Source: LMUY01 sp964247705
GTDB lineage: Bacteria > Pseudomonadota > Alphaproteobacteria > Acetobacterales > Acetobacteraceae
Assembly (NCBI GenBank): GCA_964247705.1
Contig: CAXTVQ010000001.1
Span: 1-64,000 of the forward strand
Length of the DNA: 64,000 nucleotides
Direction of reading: 5' to 3'
Part shown: piece by piece, positions 41,583-50,765 of the stretch
How the letters are laid out: each line of letters begins with the position of its first letter
Position numbering within the stretch: position 1 is the first letter of the stretch
The notes under the pieces: model-generated
Database searches by the model: none
What the model saw: the letters and a program-made list of their open reading frames with translations, nothing else
Told to the model about the DNA's origin: nothing
Translations under genes and position numbers: made by a program

Positions 41583-42731
41583 TTAGTCCTCGCGCCGGTC
41601 CTTGAACTCGACGTCGCGGTGGACATAGGCGCTCATCAGGATCCCAAACCCCAGCATCACCGTCAACGACGCCGAGCCGCCATACGACACCAGCGGCATC
41701 GGAACCCCGCCCACCGGGATCGCACCCGTGACCATGGCGATATTCACGGCCACATAGAGGAAAAAGTTCATCGCGATCCCGAGTGAGACCAGCCGTCCGA
41801 ACTGGTGCCGGCAACGCAGCGCCATCGCCATCGCGCCCAGCACGATGAGCAGCAGCAACCCCATGATCGCCAGGCAGCCGACGAAGCCGAACTCCTCGGC
41901 CAGCATAGTGAAGATGAAGTCGGTCTGCTTCTCCGGCAGGAAGTTCAGGTGGCCCTGGGTACCCTGCAGGAACCCCTTGCCCCATAGGCCGCCGGACCCG
42001 AGCGCGATCTTGGATTGCTGGATGTTGTAGCCGGCGCCGAGCGGGTCGCTTTCCGGGTTGAAGAAAGTCGCGATACGGGCCTTCTGGTAGTCGTGCAGGT
42101 AGCCATAGGCCACCCGGGCGGCGAACGGGATCGGCAGCACGACGAGCGCCATCTTCCACCACCTCACACCGGCGGCGAGGAACACCGTTGCCCCGACCAA
42201 TCCCGTGATGACGGCAGTGCCGAGATTCGGCTCCTTCAAGATCAGCGCCACCGGGATACCCACCGCCAGCGCAGGCGGGATCAGGAACAGCGGATTGCCC
42301 ATACGCTCCCATGTCGCGCGGTGGAACCAAGCAGCCAGCGCCACGATCAGGGCGAGCTTCATCAACTCCGAGGGTTGAAGCTGCGTGCCGCCCACATCGA
42401 TCCAGCGCTGGGCGCCCTTGCCCACGTGCCCCATCCGCAGCACGAGGGCCAACAACCCGAGCGAGAGCACGTAGAACGGCCAGGCAAGCCGCTCGATAAA
42501 GCGGATGTCGACCAGCGCCACGCATAGCATCATCACCAAGCCGAAGGCGAAGCGGATGGCCTGCTTGGAGGCATACGGATCGGGCGATCCGCCAGCCGCG
42601 GAATAGAGCGCGGCGTAACCTACGCCGGCAAGCGCGCAGATCAGCAGGACGTAGAACCAGGAGATCTGGAACAGTTTCGTCGTGAGGCCGAAGGACGGCT
42701 CGGCGCGGATGAGACGGCGTTCGTTGATCAC
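41583..42731 (-). CDS. rodA: Rod-shape-determining peptidoglycan polymerase RodA
   Basis: 382 residues, SEDS family with about ten membrane segments. WIDVGGTQLQPSELMKLALIVALAAW near residue 110 and VALILKEPNLGTAVI near 165 are the SEDS core motifs, including the catalytic-region EPNLGTA. EEFGFVGCLAIMGLLL and YVAVNIAMVTGAIPVGGVPMPLVSYGGSA near the C-terminus complete the signature. It polymerises lateral-wall glycan strands with PBP2. The mrdA gene ends five bases upstream. Confidence 0.96.
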   Translation of the reverse strand: MINERRLIRAEPSFGLTTKLFQISWFYVLLICALAGVGYAALYSAAGGSPDPYASKQAIRFAFGLVMMLCVALVDIRFIERLAWPFYVLSLGLLALVLRMGHVGKGAQRWIDVGGTQLQPSELMKLALIVALAAWFHRATWERMGNPLFLIPPALAVGIPVALILKEPNLGTAVITGLVGATVFLAAGVRWWKMALVVLPIPFAARVAYGYLHDYQKARIATFFNPESDPLGAGYNIQQSKIALGSGGLWGKGFLQGTQGHLNFLPEKQTDFIFTMLAEEFGFVGCLAIMGLLLLIVLGAMAMALRCRHQFGRLVSLGIAMNFFLYVAVNIAMVTGAIPVGGVPMPLVSYGGSASLTVMLGFGILMSAYVHRDVEFKDRRED

Positions 42732-42736
42732 GGCAC

Positions 42737-44599
42737 TTAGGTCCGGTCCGCCACTGTCTGGCTCTGCGGCTCCACGCGGTTCACCGGGTCCCGGGTCAGG
42801 GTGTCGATCATGATCTCACGCGCCAGCGGGGCGGCGGCGGCGGCGCCCGCGTTGCCATGCTCCACCACCAGGCTCACCGCGTAACGCGGCGCGTCATACG
42901 GCGCGAAGGCGACAAACAGTGCGTGCGGGCGGTATTCCCACGGCAGGTTCTCGGATTTGAAATGCCCGCTCTCCCGCAATTCGCGCGACACGCGGCGCAC
43001 CTGGCTGGACCCGGTCTTGCCGGCCAATTGCATGCCCGGCATGCCGAGGCGGGCGAGCGGTGCGGTGCCGCCGGGTTCGTTCACCACGGCGAACATCCCC
43101 TCGCGGCAAAGCTGCAGATGGCGCTCGGACAGGTTCATGCTCGGCCAGTCCGCTGGTTGCGCACCCGGCTGCGCCACCCCGGCCAACGTGCGGGTGAGAT
43201 GCGGCTGCACCGCCCGCCCGGTCGCCACACGCGAGACGTATGTGCAGAGCGCAAGCGGGGTCACCTCCACGTAACCCTGGCCGATCCCGGCATTGACCGT
43301 GTCGCCGATCCCCCACGGATGGCCGTGCGAAAGCCGCCACGCCCGGGTCGGCATCAACCCCTTGCGCGCGCCCGGCAGCTCGATGTCCAAATCCACGCCG
43401 ATGCCGAAGCGGTTGGCCATCGCCGCCAGCCGGTCGATGCCCACCCGGCGGGCCAGTTCGAAGAAGAACACGTCGCAGGAGTTCTTCAGCCCGCCCCGCA
43501 CATCCAGCGAGCCATGGCCGTATTTGCTCCAGCAGTGGAAGCGGGTGTCGCCGACATCGATATAGCCAGGGCAGGTGATGCGGTCGCCGGGCCCGATGAC
43601 CTTGTTGTCCAGCCCGGCCATAGCCACGGCCATCTTGAAGGTCGAACCTGGCGGATACACGCCCGACGTCGCCTTGTTGATCAGCGGCGCCTTGCGGTTG
43701 TTGGTCCACTCGACCCATTGCGCCTGCGACACGCCGGAGTTGAACAGGCTCGGGTCGAAGGAAGGCGTTGTGGTCATCGCCAGCACCTCCCCGTTGCGGC
43801 AATCCATCACGACGGCGGACGCACTCTGGTCGCCGAGCCGGGCCAGCACCTGCTGCTGCAAGGCGAGGTCGATGGTGAGGCCCAGATCCTGCCCCGGCGT
43901 GCCCTCCTGCCGGTCCAACTCGCGGATCACGCGGCCGACGGCGTTCACCTCCATCTGCACCGCACCGGCGCGGCCGCGGAGCTTGAGGTCGTGGAACTTC
44001 TCCACACCCGCGCGGCCGACGCGGATCCCGGGCAAGGCGAGCAGCGGATCCTCCCCCATGTCCGCCTCGGACGGGGGTGCGACGTATCCCACGACATGGG
44101 CCAGGGTCGGCCCTTCCGGATATTTCCGCGACGTGCCGACGTCCACCAGGATGCCGGGCAGGTCAGGGGCGTTGACCTCGATTGCCGCCATCTCGTCCCA
44201 GGTCAGGAACTCGCGCACGACCAGCGGGATGAAGCGGCGGCGGTGATGCATTTCGCGGTCGATTTGAGCGCGTTCGTGGTCGGCCAACGGCACGACCCGG
44301 CCGAATGCATCCAGCGTGGCGCCGACGTCGGCGGTCTCCTCCACCATCAGCAGGGCGCGCCAATTCAGATTATTGCCGGCGACGACCTTGCCGAACCGGT
44401 CCAGGATGCGGCCGCGCGGGGGGGCAATCAGGCGGGCGCTGATGCGGTTGCTCTCCGCCAGCGTCGCGTAGCGGGCGCCGTCCTGCACCTGCACCTGATA
44501 CAGCTTGGCGGCCAGCACGCCCAGGATGCCGATCTGTCCGGCCCCCAGGAGCAAGGCGCGCCGGGTGAACACGCCGTTGATGCGGCTTTCTTTCTTCAT
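42737..44599 (-). CDS. mrdA: Penicillin-binding protein 2 (peptidoglycan transpeptidase)
   Basis: 620 residues from ATG 44599; the open frame upstream is not coding. One N-terminal membrane helix (RRALLLGAGQIGILGVLAAKL), the PBP dimerisation/pedestal domain, then the transpeptidase with SxxK as GSTFK (Ser near residue 330), SxN as KNSCD near 390 and KTG as GKTGSS near 540. It crosslinks peptidoglycan in the elongasome with RodA. It is 17 bases downstream of mreD. Confidence 0.96.
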   Translation of the reverse strand: MKKESRINGVFTRRALLLGAGQIGILGVLAAKLYQVQVQDGARYATLAESNRISARLIAPPRGRILDRFGKVVAGNNLNWRALLMVEETADVGATLDAFGRVVPLADHERAQIDREMHHRRRFIPLVVREFLTWDEMAAIEVNAPDLPGILVDVGTSRKYPEGPTLAHVVGYVAPPSEADMGEDPLLALPGIRVGRAGVEKFHDLKLRGRAGAVQMEVNAVGRVIRELDRQEGTPGQDLGLTIDLALQQQVLARLGDQSASAVVMDCRNGEVLAMTTTPSFDPSLFNSGVSQAQWVEWTNNRKAPLINKATSGVYPPGSTFKMAVAMAGLDNKVIGPGDRITCPGYIDVGDTRFHCWSKYGHGSLDVRGGLKNSCDVFFFELARRVGIDRLAAMANRFGIGVDLDIELPGARKGLMPTRAWRLSHGHPWGIGDTVNAGIGQGYVEVTPLALCTYVSRVATGRAVQPHLTRTLAGVAQPGAQPADWPSMNLSERHLQLCREGMFAVVNEPGGTAPLARLGMPGMQLAGKTGSSQVRRVSRELRESGHFKSENLPWEYRPHALFVAFAPYDAPRYAVSLVVEHGNAGAAAAAPLAREIMIDTLTRDPVNRVEPQSQTVADRT

Positions 44600-44616
44600 G
44601 CCCCGTTCTTCATACG

Positions 44617-45162
44617 TTAGGCCTGATCCGGATTGGCGAGCCCGCGATGGGCACGCGTGAAGAGCATGGCGAGCACGGGATACAAGCCGCAGGTGAGTGC
44701 AAACTGGAACAAGGCCGGGGAAGGCGAGAACAGCCGGACCGTCAGCGCGCAGACCAGCGCCCATTGCAGCAATGCGGCGCCAGCGGCAACACCCACGAAA
44801 GCAAGCCAGACAATCAGAAAGCCCTGCCGCACCAGCACCCGGCGCCAACGGACGGCAAACCCGTGCACGATCAACAACACCAATACGCTGGCGCCGATCG
44901 GCGACAGGCCAAGCAAATCGGCCAGCAGCCCGATCGCGAACACCACGGCCGGCGGCATCGAGGTCGGCCGGAACAACGACCAGAAAAATACGCAGGCCAG
45001 CGCCGCCGCGGGCTGCCATTCGGCCTGGCCGGGGACGCCGAGTGGGAATGACAATACGAGCAGGAACAACGCCGTACAGGCTGCAGGGAACGCAGCACGG
45101 GACGCCGCGTCCAACTGGCGCCAAAGCGTTGGGCGGGGGCGGATGCCGGGCGTTTTATCCAT
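44617..45162 (-). CDS. mreD: Rod-shape-determining protein MreD
   Basis: 181 residues with about five membrane segments. RPTSMPPAVVFAIGLLADLLGLSPIGASVLVLLIVHG is the typical MreD core. It is an inner-membrane component of the elongasome that links MreB and MreC to the cell-wall enzymes. The gene is separated from mreC by 132 bases that contain C/T-rich hairpins, unusual for a normally tight cluster. It is followed by mrdA after 17 bases. Confidence 0.9.
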   Translation of the reverse strand: MDKTPGIRPRPTLWRQLDAASRAAFPAACTALFLLVLSFPLGVPGQAEWQPAAALACVFFWSLFRPTSMPPAVVFAIGLLADLLGLSPIGASVLVLLIVHGFAVRWRRVLVRQGFLIVWLAFVGVAAGAALLQWALVCALTVRLFSPSPALFQFALTCGLYPVLAMLFTRAHRGLANPDQA

Positions 45163-45180
45163 CGTGGCGGCTGGAAAGCT

Positions 45181-45278
45181 CCCTCCCCTCGTGGGAGGGG
45201 GTTGGAGGAGAGATGGCCACCGGGGAAGTGTCGCGTTCGTGGCACGCCTCCCCCCGGCCCTCTCCCACAGGAGGAGGG
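45181..45278. repeat. Two C/T-rich hairpins between mreC and mreD
   Basis: CCCTCCC..GGGAGGGGG (45181-45200) and CCCTCTCCCACAGGAGGAGGG (45257-45278) lie in the 132-base space of an otherwise contiguous operon. They belong to the family at 27463, 38165, 50657 and 50736. Confidence 0.5.
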
Positions 45279-45294
45279 AAAGAAGAACGCCCTC

Positions 45295-46158
45295 TCACTT
45301 CTTCCGATCGGCCACGAGGCGGGCGGCGCTCTCCGGTGGCTGGATGCCGGTCAGCCCGTAGTCGAAGATCCGCACCACCTCCAGCCGGTCCAGCCGTGCG
45401 AACGGCTCTACCTCGGGCACATTACTGGCGGTGTAATGCACAACCCCGATCGGCAGCCCGGCTGGAAAGGCATTGGCCTCCGCACTCGTCACCACGCGCT
45501 CTCCTTCCGCAGGCATGCTGCCCTCGGGCCAGAACATCAGGCGGGGGCGGGCGTTGTTGGTGCCCACCAGCATGGCGCGGGCGCGGCTCGTCTCCAGCGT
45601 CACGGGGATGCGGCTGTTGATATCGGTGATCAGCAGCACGCGGGCGCTGCGCATGCCGACCTCGGTCACCCGCCCGACCAGGCCGCGTTCGTCGAGTGCG
45701 ATCTGCCCCTTGGTCACCATGTGGTTGGGCCCCGTGGAGAGCAGCACGGCGCGCGCATACACTCCGCCCGCATCGGCCACCACACGGGCCGTCACGTAGG
45801 AGGGCGCCGGGTCCGGAATCCAATGGAGGTTGCCTTTGAGCGCGGTGTTTTCCGCGTCCAGCGCCATCGCCACCGCCTGCCATTGGCGCAACCGGTCATT
45901 CTCCTCGTGCAGGCGCACGTTCTCGGCCTTGAGCGTCAGCAGGTCCCCGGCGTCGGAGATCGCGTCGTGCACCCGGGCGATTGGTTCGGACATCACGCCG
46001 AACAGCGGGGCCAGCGCGTCTGCCAGGGCCATGCGCACGCGTTCGGCCAGGTTCGAATCCGCCTTGCCGAGCAGCATCACGCCGAATGCCACCGCGATCA
46101 GAACGGGCAGCGTGAGCCGGGACAGCGCCTGGCGGACGGGGATGGAGAGACGGATCAC
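45295..46158 (-). CDS. mreC: Rod-shape-determining protein MreC
   Basis: 287 residues. Single membrane helix near residues 13-33 (LTLPVLIAVAFGVMLLG), a coiled coil (LTLKAENVRLHEENDRLRQW near 70-95) and two beta-barrel lobes (VVADAGGVYARAVLLSTG...DERGLVGRVTEVG and so on). MreC spans the periplasm and activates PBP2. It follows mreB by 16 bases. Confidence 0.94.
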   Translation of the reverse strand: MIRLSIPVRQALSRLTLPVLIAVAFGVMLLGKADSNLAERVRMALADALAPLFGVMSEPIARVHDAISDAGDLLTLKAENVRLHEENDRLRQWQAVAMALDAENTALKGNLHWIPDPAPSYVTARVVADAGGVYARAVLLSTGPNHMVTKGQIALDERGLVGRVTEVGMRSARVLLITDINSRIPVTLETSRARAMLVGTNNARPRLMFWPEGSMPAEGERVVTSAEANAFPAGLPIGVVHYTASNVPEVEPFARLDRLEVVRIFDYGLTGIQPPESAARLVADRKK

Positions 46159-46174
46159 AGCCGGGCGGACCCCT

Positions 46175-47218
46175 CTAGTACATGGACGTCAACACGTTGC
46201 GGAGGCGCTTCATCTCCTCCAAGGCGCGACCTGTGCCGAGCGCCACGCAGGACAGCGGCTCCTCGGCTACCACGACAGGTAGACCCGTGGCATCCCGCAG
46301 CACCTGATCCAGACGATAGAGCAAGGCGCCCCCGCCGGTCAGCACAATTCCCTTATCCACGATATCGGCGGCGAGTTCGGGCGGCGTGTTCTCCAAGGCA
46401 ACCTTCACCGCTTCCAGGATCGCGCTGACCGGTTCGGACATGCTCTCGGCGATCTGCCGCTGGCTGACATGCACCTCGCGCGGCACGCCGTTCATCAGGT
46501 CACGGCCTTTCACCTCGCGGATCGGGCCTTCGTCGCCGTAGTCCGGCGGGCAGGCGGCGCCGATATCCATCTTGATGCGCTCGGCCGAGCTTTCGCCGAT
46601 CAGAAGATTATGGTTGCGGCGGATGTAGCTGATGATCGCCTCGTCCATCTTGTCGCCGCCGACCCGCACGCTGCGGCTGTACACGATGCCGCCGAGCGAG
46701 ATGACCGCGACTTCCGTGGTGCCACCGCCGATATCGACGATCATGGAGCCGGATGGTTCGGTCACCGGCAACCCGGCGCCGATCGCGGCGGCCATCGGCT
46801 CCTCGATCAGCATGACCTTGCGGGCGCCGGCGCTCTCGGCACTTTCCTGGATGGCGCGGCGCTCCACTGCGGTGCTGCCGGAGGGCACGCAGACGATGAT
46901 CATCGGCGAGGAGAAGCCGCGGCGGCCGTTCACCTTGCGGATGAAGTGCTTGATCATCTCCTCGGCCACTTCGAAGTCGGCGATGACGCCATCACGGAGC
47001 GGGCGGATGGCGGAGATGTTGCCAGGGGTGCGGCCCAGCATCTGCTTCGCCTCCTCGCCCACCGCCAGAACCTGCTTTTTGCCGCGCACATCGGCGATCG
47101 CGACCACGGACGGTTCCGCCAGAACGATGCCGCGGCCCTTGACATAAACCAGGGTGTTGGCAGTGCCGAGGTCGATGGCCATGTCAGCCGACATGAAGCC
47201 GAACAGGTTTCCGAACAT
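46175..47218 (-). CDS. mreB: Rod-shape-determining actin homologue MreB
   Basis: 347 residues, the standard length. MSADMAIDLGTANTLVYVKGRGI opens with the phosphate-1 loop. IIVCVPSGSTAVERRAI, VDIGGGTTEVAVISLGG and GIVLTGGGALL are the remaining nucleotide-binding blocks. It polymerises on the inner membrane to position wall synthesis. It is the first gene of the mreBCD-mrdA-rodA operon. Confidence 0.97.
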   Translation of the reverse strand: MFGNLFGFMSADMAIDLGTANTLVYVKGRGIVLAEPSVVAIADVRGKKQVLAVGEEAKQMLGRTPGNISAIRPLRDGVIADFEVAEEMIKHFIRKVNGRRGFSSPMIIVCVPSGSTAVERRAIQESAESAGARKVMLIEEPMAAAIGAGLPVTEPSGSMIVDIGGGTTEVAVISLGGIVYSRSVRVGGDKMDEAIISYIRRNHNLLIGESSAERIKMDIGAACPPDYGDEGPIREVKGRDLMNGVPREVHVSQRQIAESMSEPVSAILEAVKVALENTPPELAADIVDKGIVLTGGGALLYRLDQVLRDATGLPVVVAEEPLSCVALGTGRALEEMKRLRNVLTSMY

Positions 47219-47492
47219 CGGCTGAGGTAATCCTGGCGTGATTGGGGGGTGTTTGAGCGCGTGGGCTTAGCCCCCTCCCCCTCCCGCGGCAAGCCCGGGC
47301 CTTGCTTGTGACGCAATGGCTTTGTGGCCGAACAGGGGCAACGCCGCCATCGCTGTGCCATGGACCGGCCGCTTTATCATGGGCGGAAATTTTGTGGGAC
47401 GGCCGATGCCGGGCAATCGTTTCATAGCCCAATGCGTTGTTAACGCAGCGGCGGGGTCCTGTCGAAGTTCCCGGCAACCTGGAGTGGAAACG

Positions 47493-47741
47493 ATGAAGCT
47501 GTCGAAGATGATGACCATGGGCGCCCTTGGCTTGGCCTTGGGCCTTGGCGCCTGTTCCGACCCGTATGACCCGGGCCAGCGCGCGGTCGGCGGGGGTCTT
47601 CTGGGTGCTGGCGGCGGTGCGGCCGTCGGTGCGCTGGCTGGCGGCGGGCGCGGTGCGGCGATCGGTGCGCTGGCTGGTGGCGCGCTGGGTGCCGGCGCGG
47701 GCGCTGCAACGACGCCGCAGCGTCCGTCTTACGGCTACTGA
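47493..47741 (+). CDS. Glycine-zipper lipoprotein
   Basis: 82 residues from ATG 47493 (GGAGTGG upstream). The signal ends in a lipobox LGLGAC (Cys21). The body is almost only glycine and alanine in a zipper pattern (LLGAGGGAAVGALAGG, RGAAIGALAGG, ALGAGAGAA), as in OsmB/SlyB-type and 17-kDa-antigen-type lipoproteins that stabilise the envelope. It is transcribed away from mreB with its own 274-base upstream space. Confidence 0.82.
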   Translation: MKLSKMMTMGALGLALGLGACSDPYDPGQRAVGGGLLGAGGGAAVGALAGGGRGAAIGALAGGALGAGAGAATTPQRPSYGY

Positions 47742-47751
47742 TTGCGGCGGC

Positions 47752-47807
47752 TGAGGCGGACGCTGTCGGCCCTACATGGTTCTGTAGGGCCGGCAACGTC
47801 CGCCTCA
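47752..47807. terminator. Two-tier hairpin between convergent genes
   Basis: An outer perfect stem of 11 bases (TGAGGCGGACG with its complement) and an inner perfect stem of 10 bases (CGGCCCTACA with its complement) around a six-base loop, with a four-base internal bulge on each side. It lies between the stops of the lipoprotein and the symporter, so it is a likely bidirectional terminator, without a clear T-tract. Confidence 0.6.
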
Positions 47808-47817
47808 CGCCCAATGC

Positions 47818-49302
47818 TCAAACCGCGGCGAGTTTCCTCCGCGGCGACGACATCGCTGCGCTGATGACGGCCGACACGGCAATATTGGCCACAAGCGCCA
47901 GGATCCCGACATACAGCGTGTAGATGCCGCCCCCCAGCACCATCGTGTGCAGTGGCTTCAACCCGTCGGTCCAGCACACGATCGTGCCGCCGAAAAAGCC
48001 CACCGCCCATCCGGCCAGCAGTGCCGGCCCGGTAAAAAATCGGCTGAACAAGCCGAACACCACTGCCGGGAACGTCTGCAGGATCCATAGTCCGCCGAGC
48101 AACTGCAGGTTCAGCGCGATCGAGTTGTCCAGGAACAGCACGAAGCCCAGCGCCCCGAGTTTCACCACCAGCGACACGGTCTTTGCCACCGCCGCCTCTC
48201 CTGCGGGGCTGACTGCCGGGTTCACGTAGGCCTTCCAGAAATTGCGGGTGAACAGGTTAGCCGCCCCGATCGACATCACCGCCGCCGGCACTAGCGCGCC
48301 GATTGCGATCGCGGCGAAGGCGAACCCGGCGAACCAACCAGGGAACAACGCCTTGAACAGCGTCGGCACTGTGTCGTTCGGCGTCGCCGGCTTGATGCCC
48401 GCGGCATATGCCATGTAGCCCAGCAAGGCGATCAGCCCCAGCAGCAAGGTATAGGCCGGCAGCAGCACCGCATTCTTGCGGATCGTCTCGCCGCTGCGTG
48501 ACGCGAAGATGCCGGTCAGCGTGTGCGGGTACATGAATGCCGCCATCGCCGAGCCGAGCGCCAGCGTGGCATACGGAAGATACTGCGCCGGAACCAGCGC
48601 GATGCCGCCCGAGCCCTTGGCCTTGAACGCCGCATCCGCTGCGGCGAACACCGCACCGTAGCCGCCGAGCTTCAACGGAATGATCGCCACCGCCACCAGC
48701 ACGACGATGTAGATCATCACGTCCTTCACGAACGCGATCAGCGCTGGCGCCCGCAATCCGGCGGAGTAGGTGTAGAAAGCCAGGATCAGGAACGCCACGA
48801 CGAGCGGGATCTCCCCATTCAGCCCGAGCGCCTTGATCACGACCTCCATCCCGATCAACTGCAGCGCGATGTATGGCATGGTCGCCAGCACGCCCGTGAT
48901 CGCGATTGCCAGTTCCAGCGGGCGCGAGCCGTAGCGGGCAAGCACCACGTCCGCCGCCGTCACGTGCCCGGCGCGGGAGGCGACGGCCCACAGCTTGGGC
49001 ATGATGGCGAACACGATCGGGTAAACGATGATCGTGTAGGGCAGCGCGAAAAAGCCGTAAGCGCCCACCGCGTAGACCAGCGCCGGCACGGCGATCACCG
49101 TGTAGGCCGTGTAGAAGTCGCCGCCGACCAGGAACCAGGTGATCCAGGTGCCGAATTGCCGGCCGCCCAGCCCCCACTCGTCGATATGGGCCAGCGTCTT
49201 GGGCCGGCGCCACCGTGCGGCGACGAAGCCCATCACCGAGACCAGGACAAAGAAAAACGCAAAGACGGCGAAGGCCGACCAGTCGATGGTGTCGCTGATC
49301 AC
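47818..49302 (-). CDS. Sodium:solute symporter (SSS family, MctP-like)
   Basis: 494 residues from GTG 49302, which overlaps the DUF3311 stop. About thirteen membrane segments. GGRQFGTWITWFLVGGDFYTAYT is the first helix of monocarboxylate-type SSS permeases, and ALGSAMAAFMYPHTLTGIFASRSG and IAIGALVPAAVMSIGAANLFTRN near 350 are core helices. It likely imports monocarboxylates or similar anions with sodium. The open frame extending to 49368 covers the partner gene's 3' end in another frame and is not used. Confidence 0.9.
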   Translation of the reverse strand: MISDTIDWSAFAVFAFFFVLVSVMGFVAARWRRPKTLAHIDEWGLGGRQFGTWITWFLVGGDFYTAYTVIAVPALVYAVGAYGFFALPYTIIVYPIVFAIMPKLWAVASRAGHVTAADVVLARYGSRPLELAIAITGVLATMPYIALQLIGMEVVIKALGLNGEIPLVVAFLILAFYTYSAGLRAPALIAFVKDVMIYIVVLVAVAIIPLKLGGYGAVFAAADAAFKAKGSGGIALVPAQYLPYATLALGSAMAAFMYPHTLTGIFASRSGETIRKNAVLLPAYTLLLGLIALLGYMAYAAGIKPATPNDTVPTLFKALFPGWFAGFAFAAIAIGALVPAAVMSIGAANLFTRNFWKAYVNPAVSPAGEAAVAKTVSLVVKLGALGFVLFLDNSIALNLQLLGGLWILQTFPAVVFGLFSRFFTGPALLAGWAVGFFGGTIVCWTDGLKPLHTMVLGGGIYTLYVGILALVANIAVSAVISAAMSSPRRKLAAV

Positions 49303-49478
49303 GTGTCGTCGCTCCGCCGGGTGCTGCGCCAGACGATGAACGTCAGCAGCGAGCTGATCGGCACCCACGCCAGTTGATACCAGTAGAAGAACGGGAAACC
49401 GAACAGCGACGGTTCCGTACTGTTATAAAACGGCACCCAGAGCAGCCCGACGAAGGGCAACAACAGTAACACGATCAC
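49299..49478 (-). CDS. DUF3311 small membrane protein
   Basis: 59 residues from GTG 49478, which has GGGGGAA nine bases upstream; the open frame to 49619 adds a non-homologous tail. Two membrane segments (VLLLLPFVGLLWVPF and FFYWYQLAWVPISSLLTFIVW) in the DUF3311 pattern. These proteins are regularly encoded just before SSS symporters and are probably an accessory subunit. The stop overlaps the symporter GTG (GTGA). Confidence 0.82.
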   Translation of the reverse strand: MIVLLLLPFVGLLWVPFYNSTEPSLFGFPFFYWYQLAWVPISSLLTFIVWRSTRRSDDT

Positions 49479-49675
49479 GGACGGCGTTCCCCCGGGCCAG
49501 TTTGTTGCAGCACTGGCGAGTACCGTTCCTAGACGGCGGGCGCGCGCCAGGGCAAGTGGGTTGCCGCCGGGACCTTCCCCTGCGACCCGACAGTTTGTAA
49601 GGAGGCCGTCCGCTGACACGACGCATCATGAACGAGCGGGCAAACTGGCCTGCCGGGAACTGGAAGACCGCTACC

Positions 49676-50110
49676 ATGCACGCCAGACGTCTCATTCTCC
49701 CCTGTCTTGCCGCGCTCGGGCTAGCTGCCTGCACGCAGCAGCTCGCGGGCCCTGCCGGCAGCCGCAACCCGGTCTACTCCTTCGACCTCGCCGGCAAGGC
49801 TCCCGTCTGCACCGCCCCGGAGGTGCACCTGACTCAAGGGCAGGATGCGACGGGCACGATCGCCACCGGCGGCGGCGGCTGGTGTGGCATCGCGGTGACG
49901 CTGAACGGCAACGCGCTCGCCGCCCCCGAGCAGGTACAGGCGCCGCGGTTCGGCCGCGTGTATGTTCATCTGGTTGGCGACGTGACCCGGGTGGACTACA
50001 CGCCCACGGGGAGGCCGGAGGCCGACAGCTTCGCGGTCAGGTTCATTCCAGGAGACGAGACGATGCGTGTGACGGTGAGCGCTGCTGCAGCCGTGGCGGG
50101 GCAAAAGTGA
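49676..50110 (+). CDS. Lipoprotein of unknown function
   Basis: 144 residues from ATG 49676. A signal sequence ends in a lipobox LAAC (Cys19). The mature chain has a TGTIATGGGGWCGIAVTLNG beta-rich core and ends VRFIPGDETMRVTVSAAAAV. Two further cysteines may pair. I recognise no family. It is coupled to the next gene by a TGATG overlap, so the pair should be co-expressed in the envelope. Confidence 0.65.
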   Translation: MHARRLILPCLAALGLAACTQQLAGPAGSRNPVYSFDLAGKAPVCTAPEVHLTQGQDATGTIATGGGGWCGIAVTLNGNALAAPEQVQAPRFGRVYVHLVGDVTRVDYTPTGRPEADSFAVRFIPGDETMRVTVSAAAAVAGQK

Positions 50111-50646
50111 TGGTGCGGCAGTCCATTGGCGCCCGGCTCGCAAGTGGCGTGCTCGGTGCGGCACTGCTGCTGGCCGGAGCGCCGGGTGCGCAGGCGCATT
50201 GCACGTCGGCGGCCGACCAGTCGGCTTTCGACGTGGCGGCGCTGAAGAGCGAACTGAGCGTGCTGGCCGTGGCTTGTGAGGATGATACCCTCTACAATGC
50301 TTTCATCGAGCGCGACCGCAGCGAGTTGGTTCGCGAGGACGGCACGGTGAATAGCTGGTTCAAGCGCACCTACGGCAAGGCGGCGCAGACCCGCTACGAC
50401 AGCTACATCACGTTGCAGGCGAATGAGCAGAGCGTGGAGGGCCAGCACGAGGGGTCCGATTTCTGCCCGCGCCAGAAGCCGCTGTTCGCCGAGGTGATGG
50501 CCGTGCCGCCGGAGGCGTTGCCGGAGTACGCGGCGGTGAAGAACCTGTTCCCGGTGGACGTGGCCTGCACCTCGATCAGCGAGACCGCCGCGACGCCCGC
50601 GACCGGCAGGGCGGCCCGCATCGCCCGGCGCGCTACCAAGAAGTAG
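50110..50646 (+). CDS. Exported protein of unknown function
   Basis: 178 residues. Signal peptide at 1-28 (LASGVLGAALLLAGAPGAQA). The mature part starts HCTSAADQSAFDVAALKSELSV and has four cysteines (HCT, ACEDD, DFCPR, VACTS), so two disulfides are possible. VNSWFKRTYGKAAQTRYDSYITLQANEQ is helical. The C-terminal tail is basic (ARIARRATKK). No family recognised. ATG 50110 overlaps the preceding stop. Confidence 0.68.
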   Translation: MVRQSIGARLASGVLGAALLLAGAPGAQAHCTSAADQSAFDVAALKSELSVLAVACEDDTLYNAFIERDRSELVREDGTVNSWFKRTYGKAAQTRYDSYITLQANEQSVEGQHEGSDFCPRQKPLFAEVMAVPPEALPEYAAVKNLFPVDVACTSISETAATPATGRAARIARRATKK

Positions 50647-50656
50647 GCTTGTCCCC

Positions 50657-50755
50657 CTCTCCTTGAGGGAGGGGGCCGGGGGAGCGGTGCGACACACGCA
50701 GACGCTGACTGTGGGGCCGCTCCTTCCCTAACCCGCCCTCAAGGGGAGGGGGAAC
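50657..50755. repeat. Two C/T-rich hairpins downstream of the exported protein gene
   Basis: CCCTCTCCTTGAGGGAGGGGG (50655-50675) and CCCTCAAGGGGAGGGGG (50736-50752) flank a G-rich stretch. They match the hairpin family at 27463, 38165 and 45181. Confidence 0.5.
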
Positions 50756-50765
50756 TGTTTCAGCC

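Noticed and set aside
42857..44620. 587-codon plus-strand open frame across mrdA
   Set aside because: Antisense to PBP2, which has all catalytic motifs.
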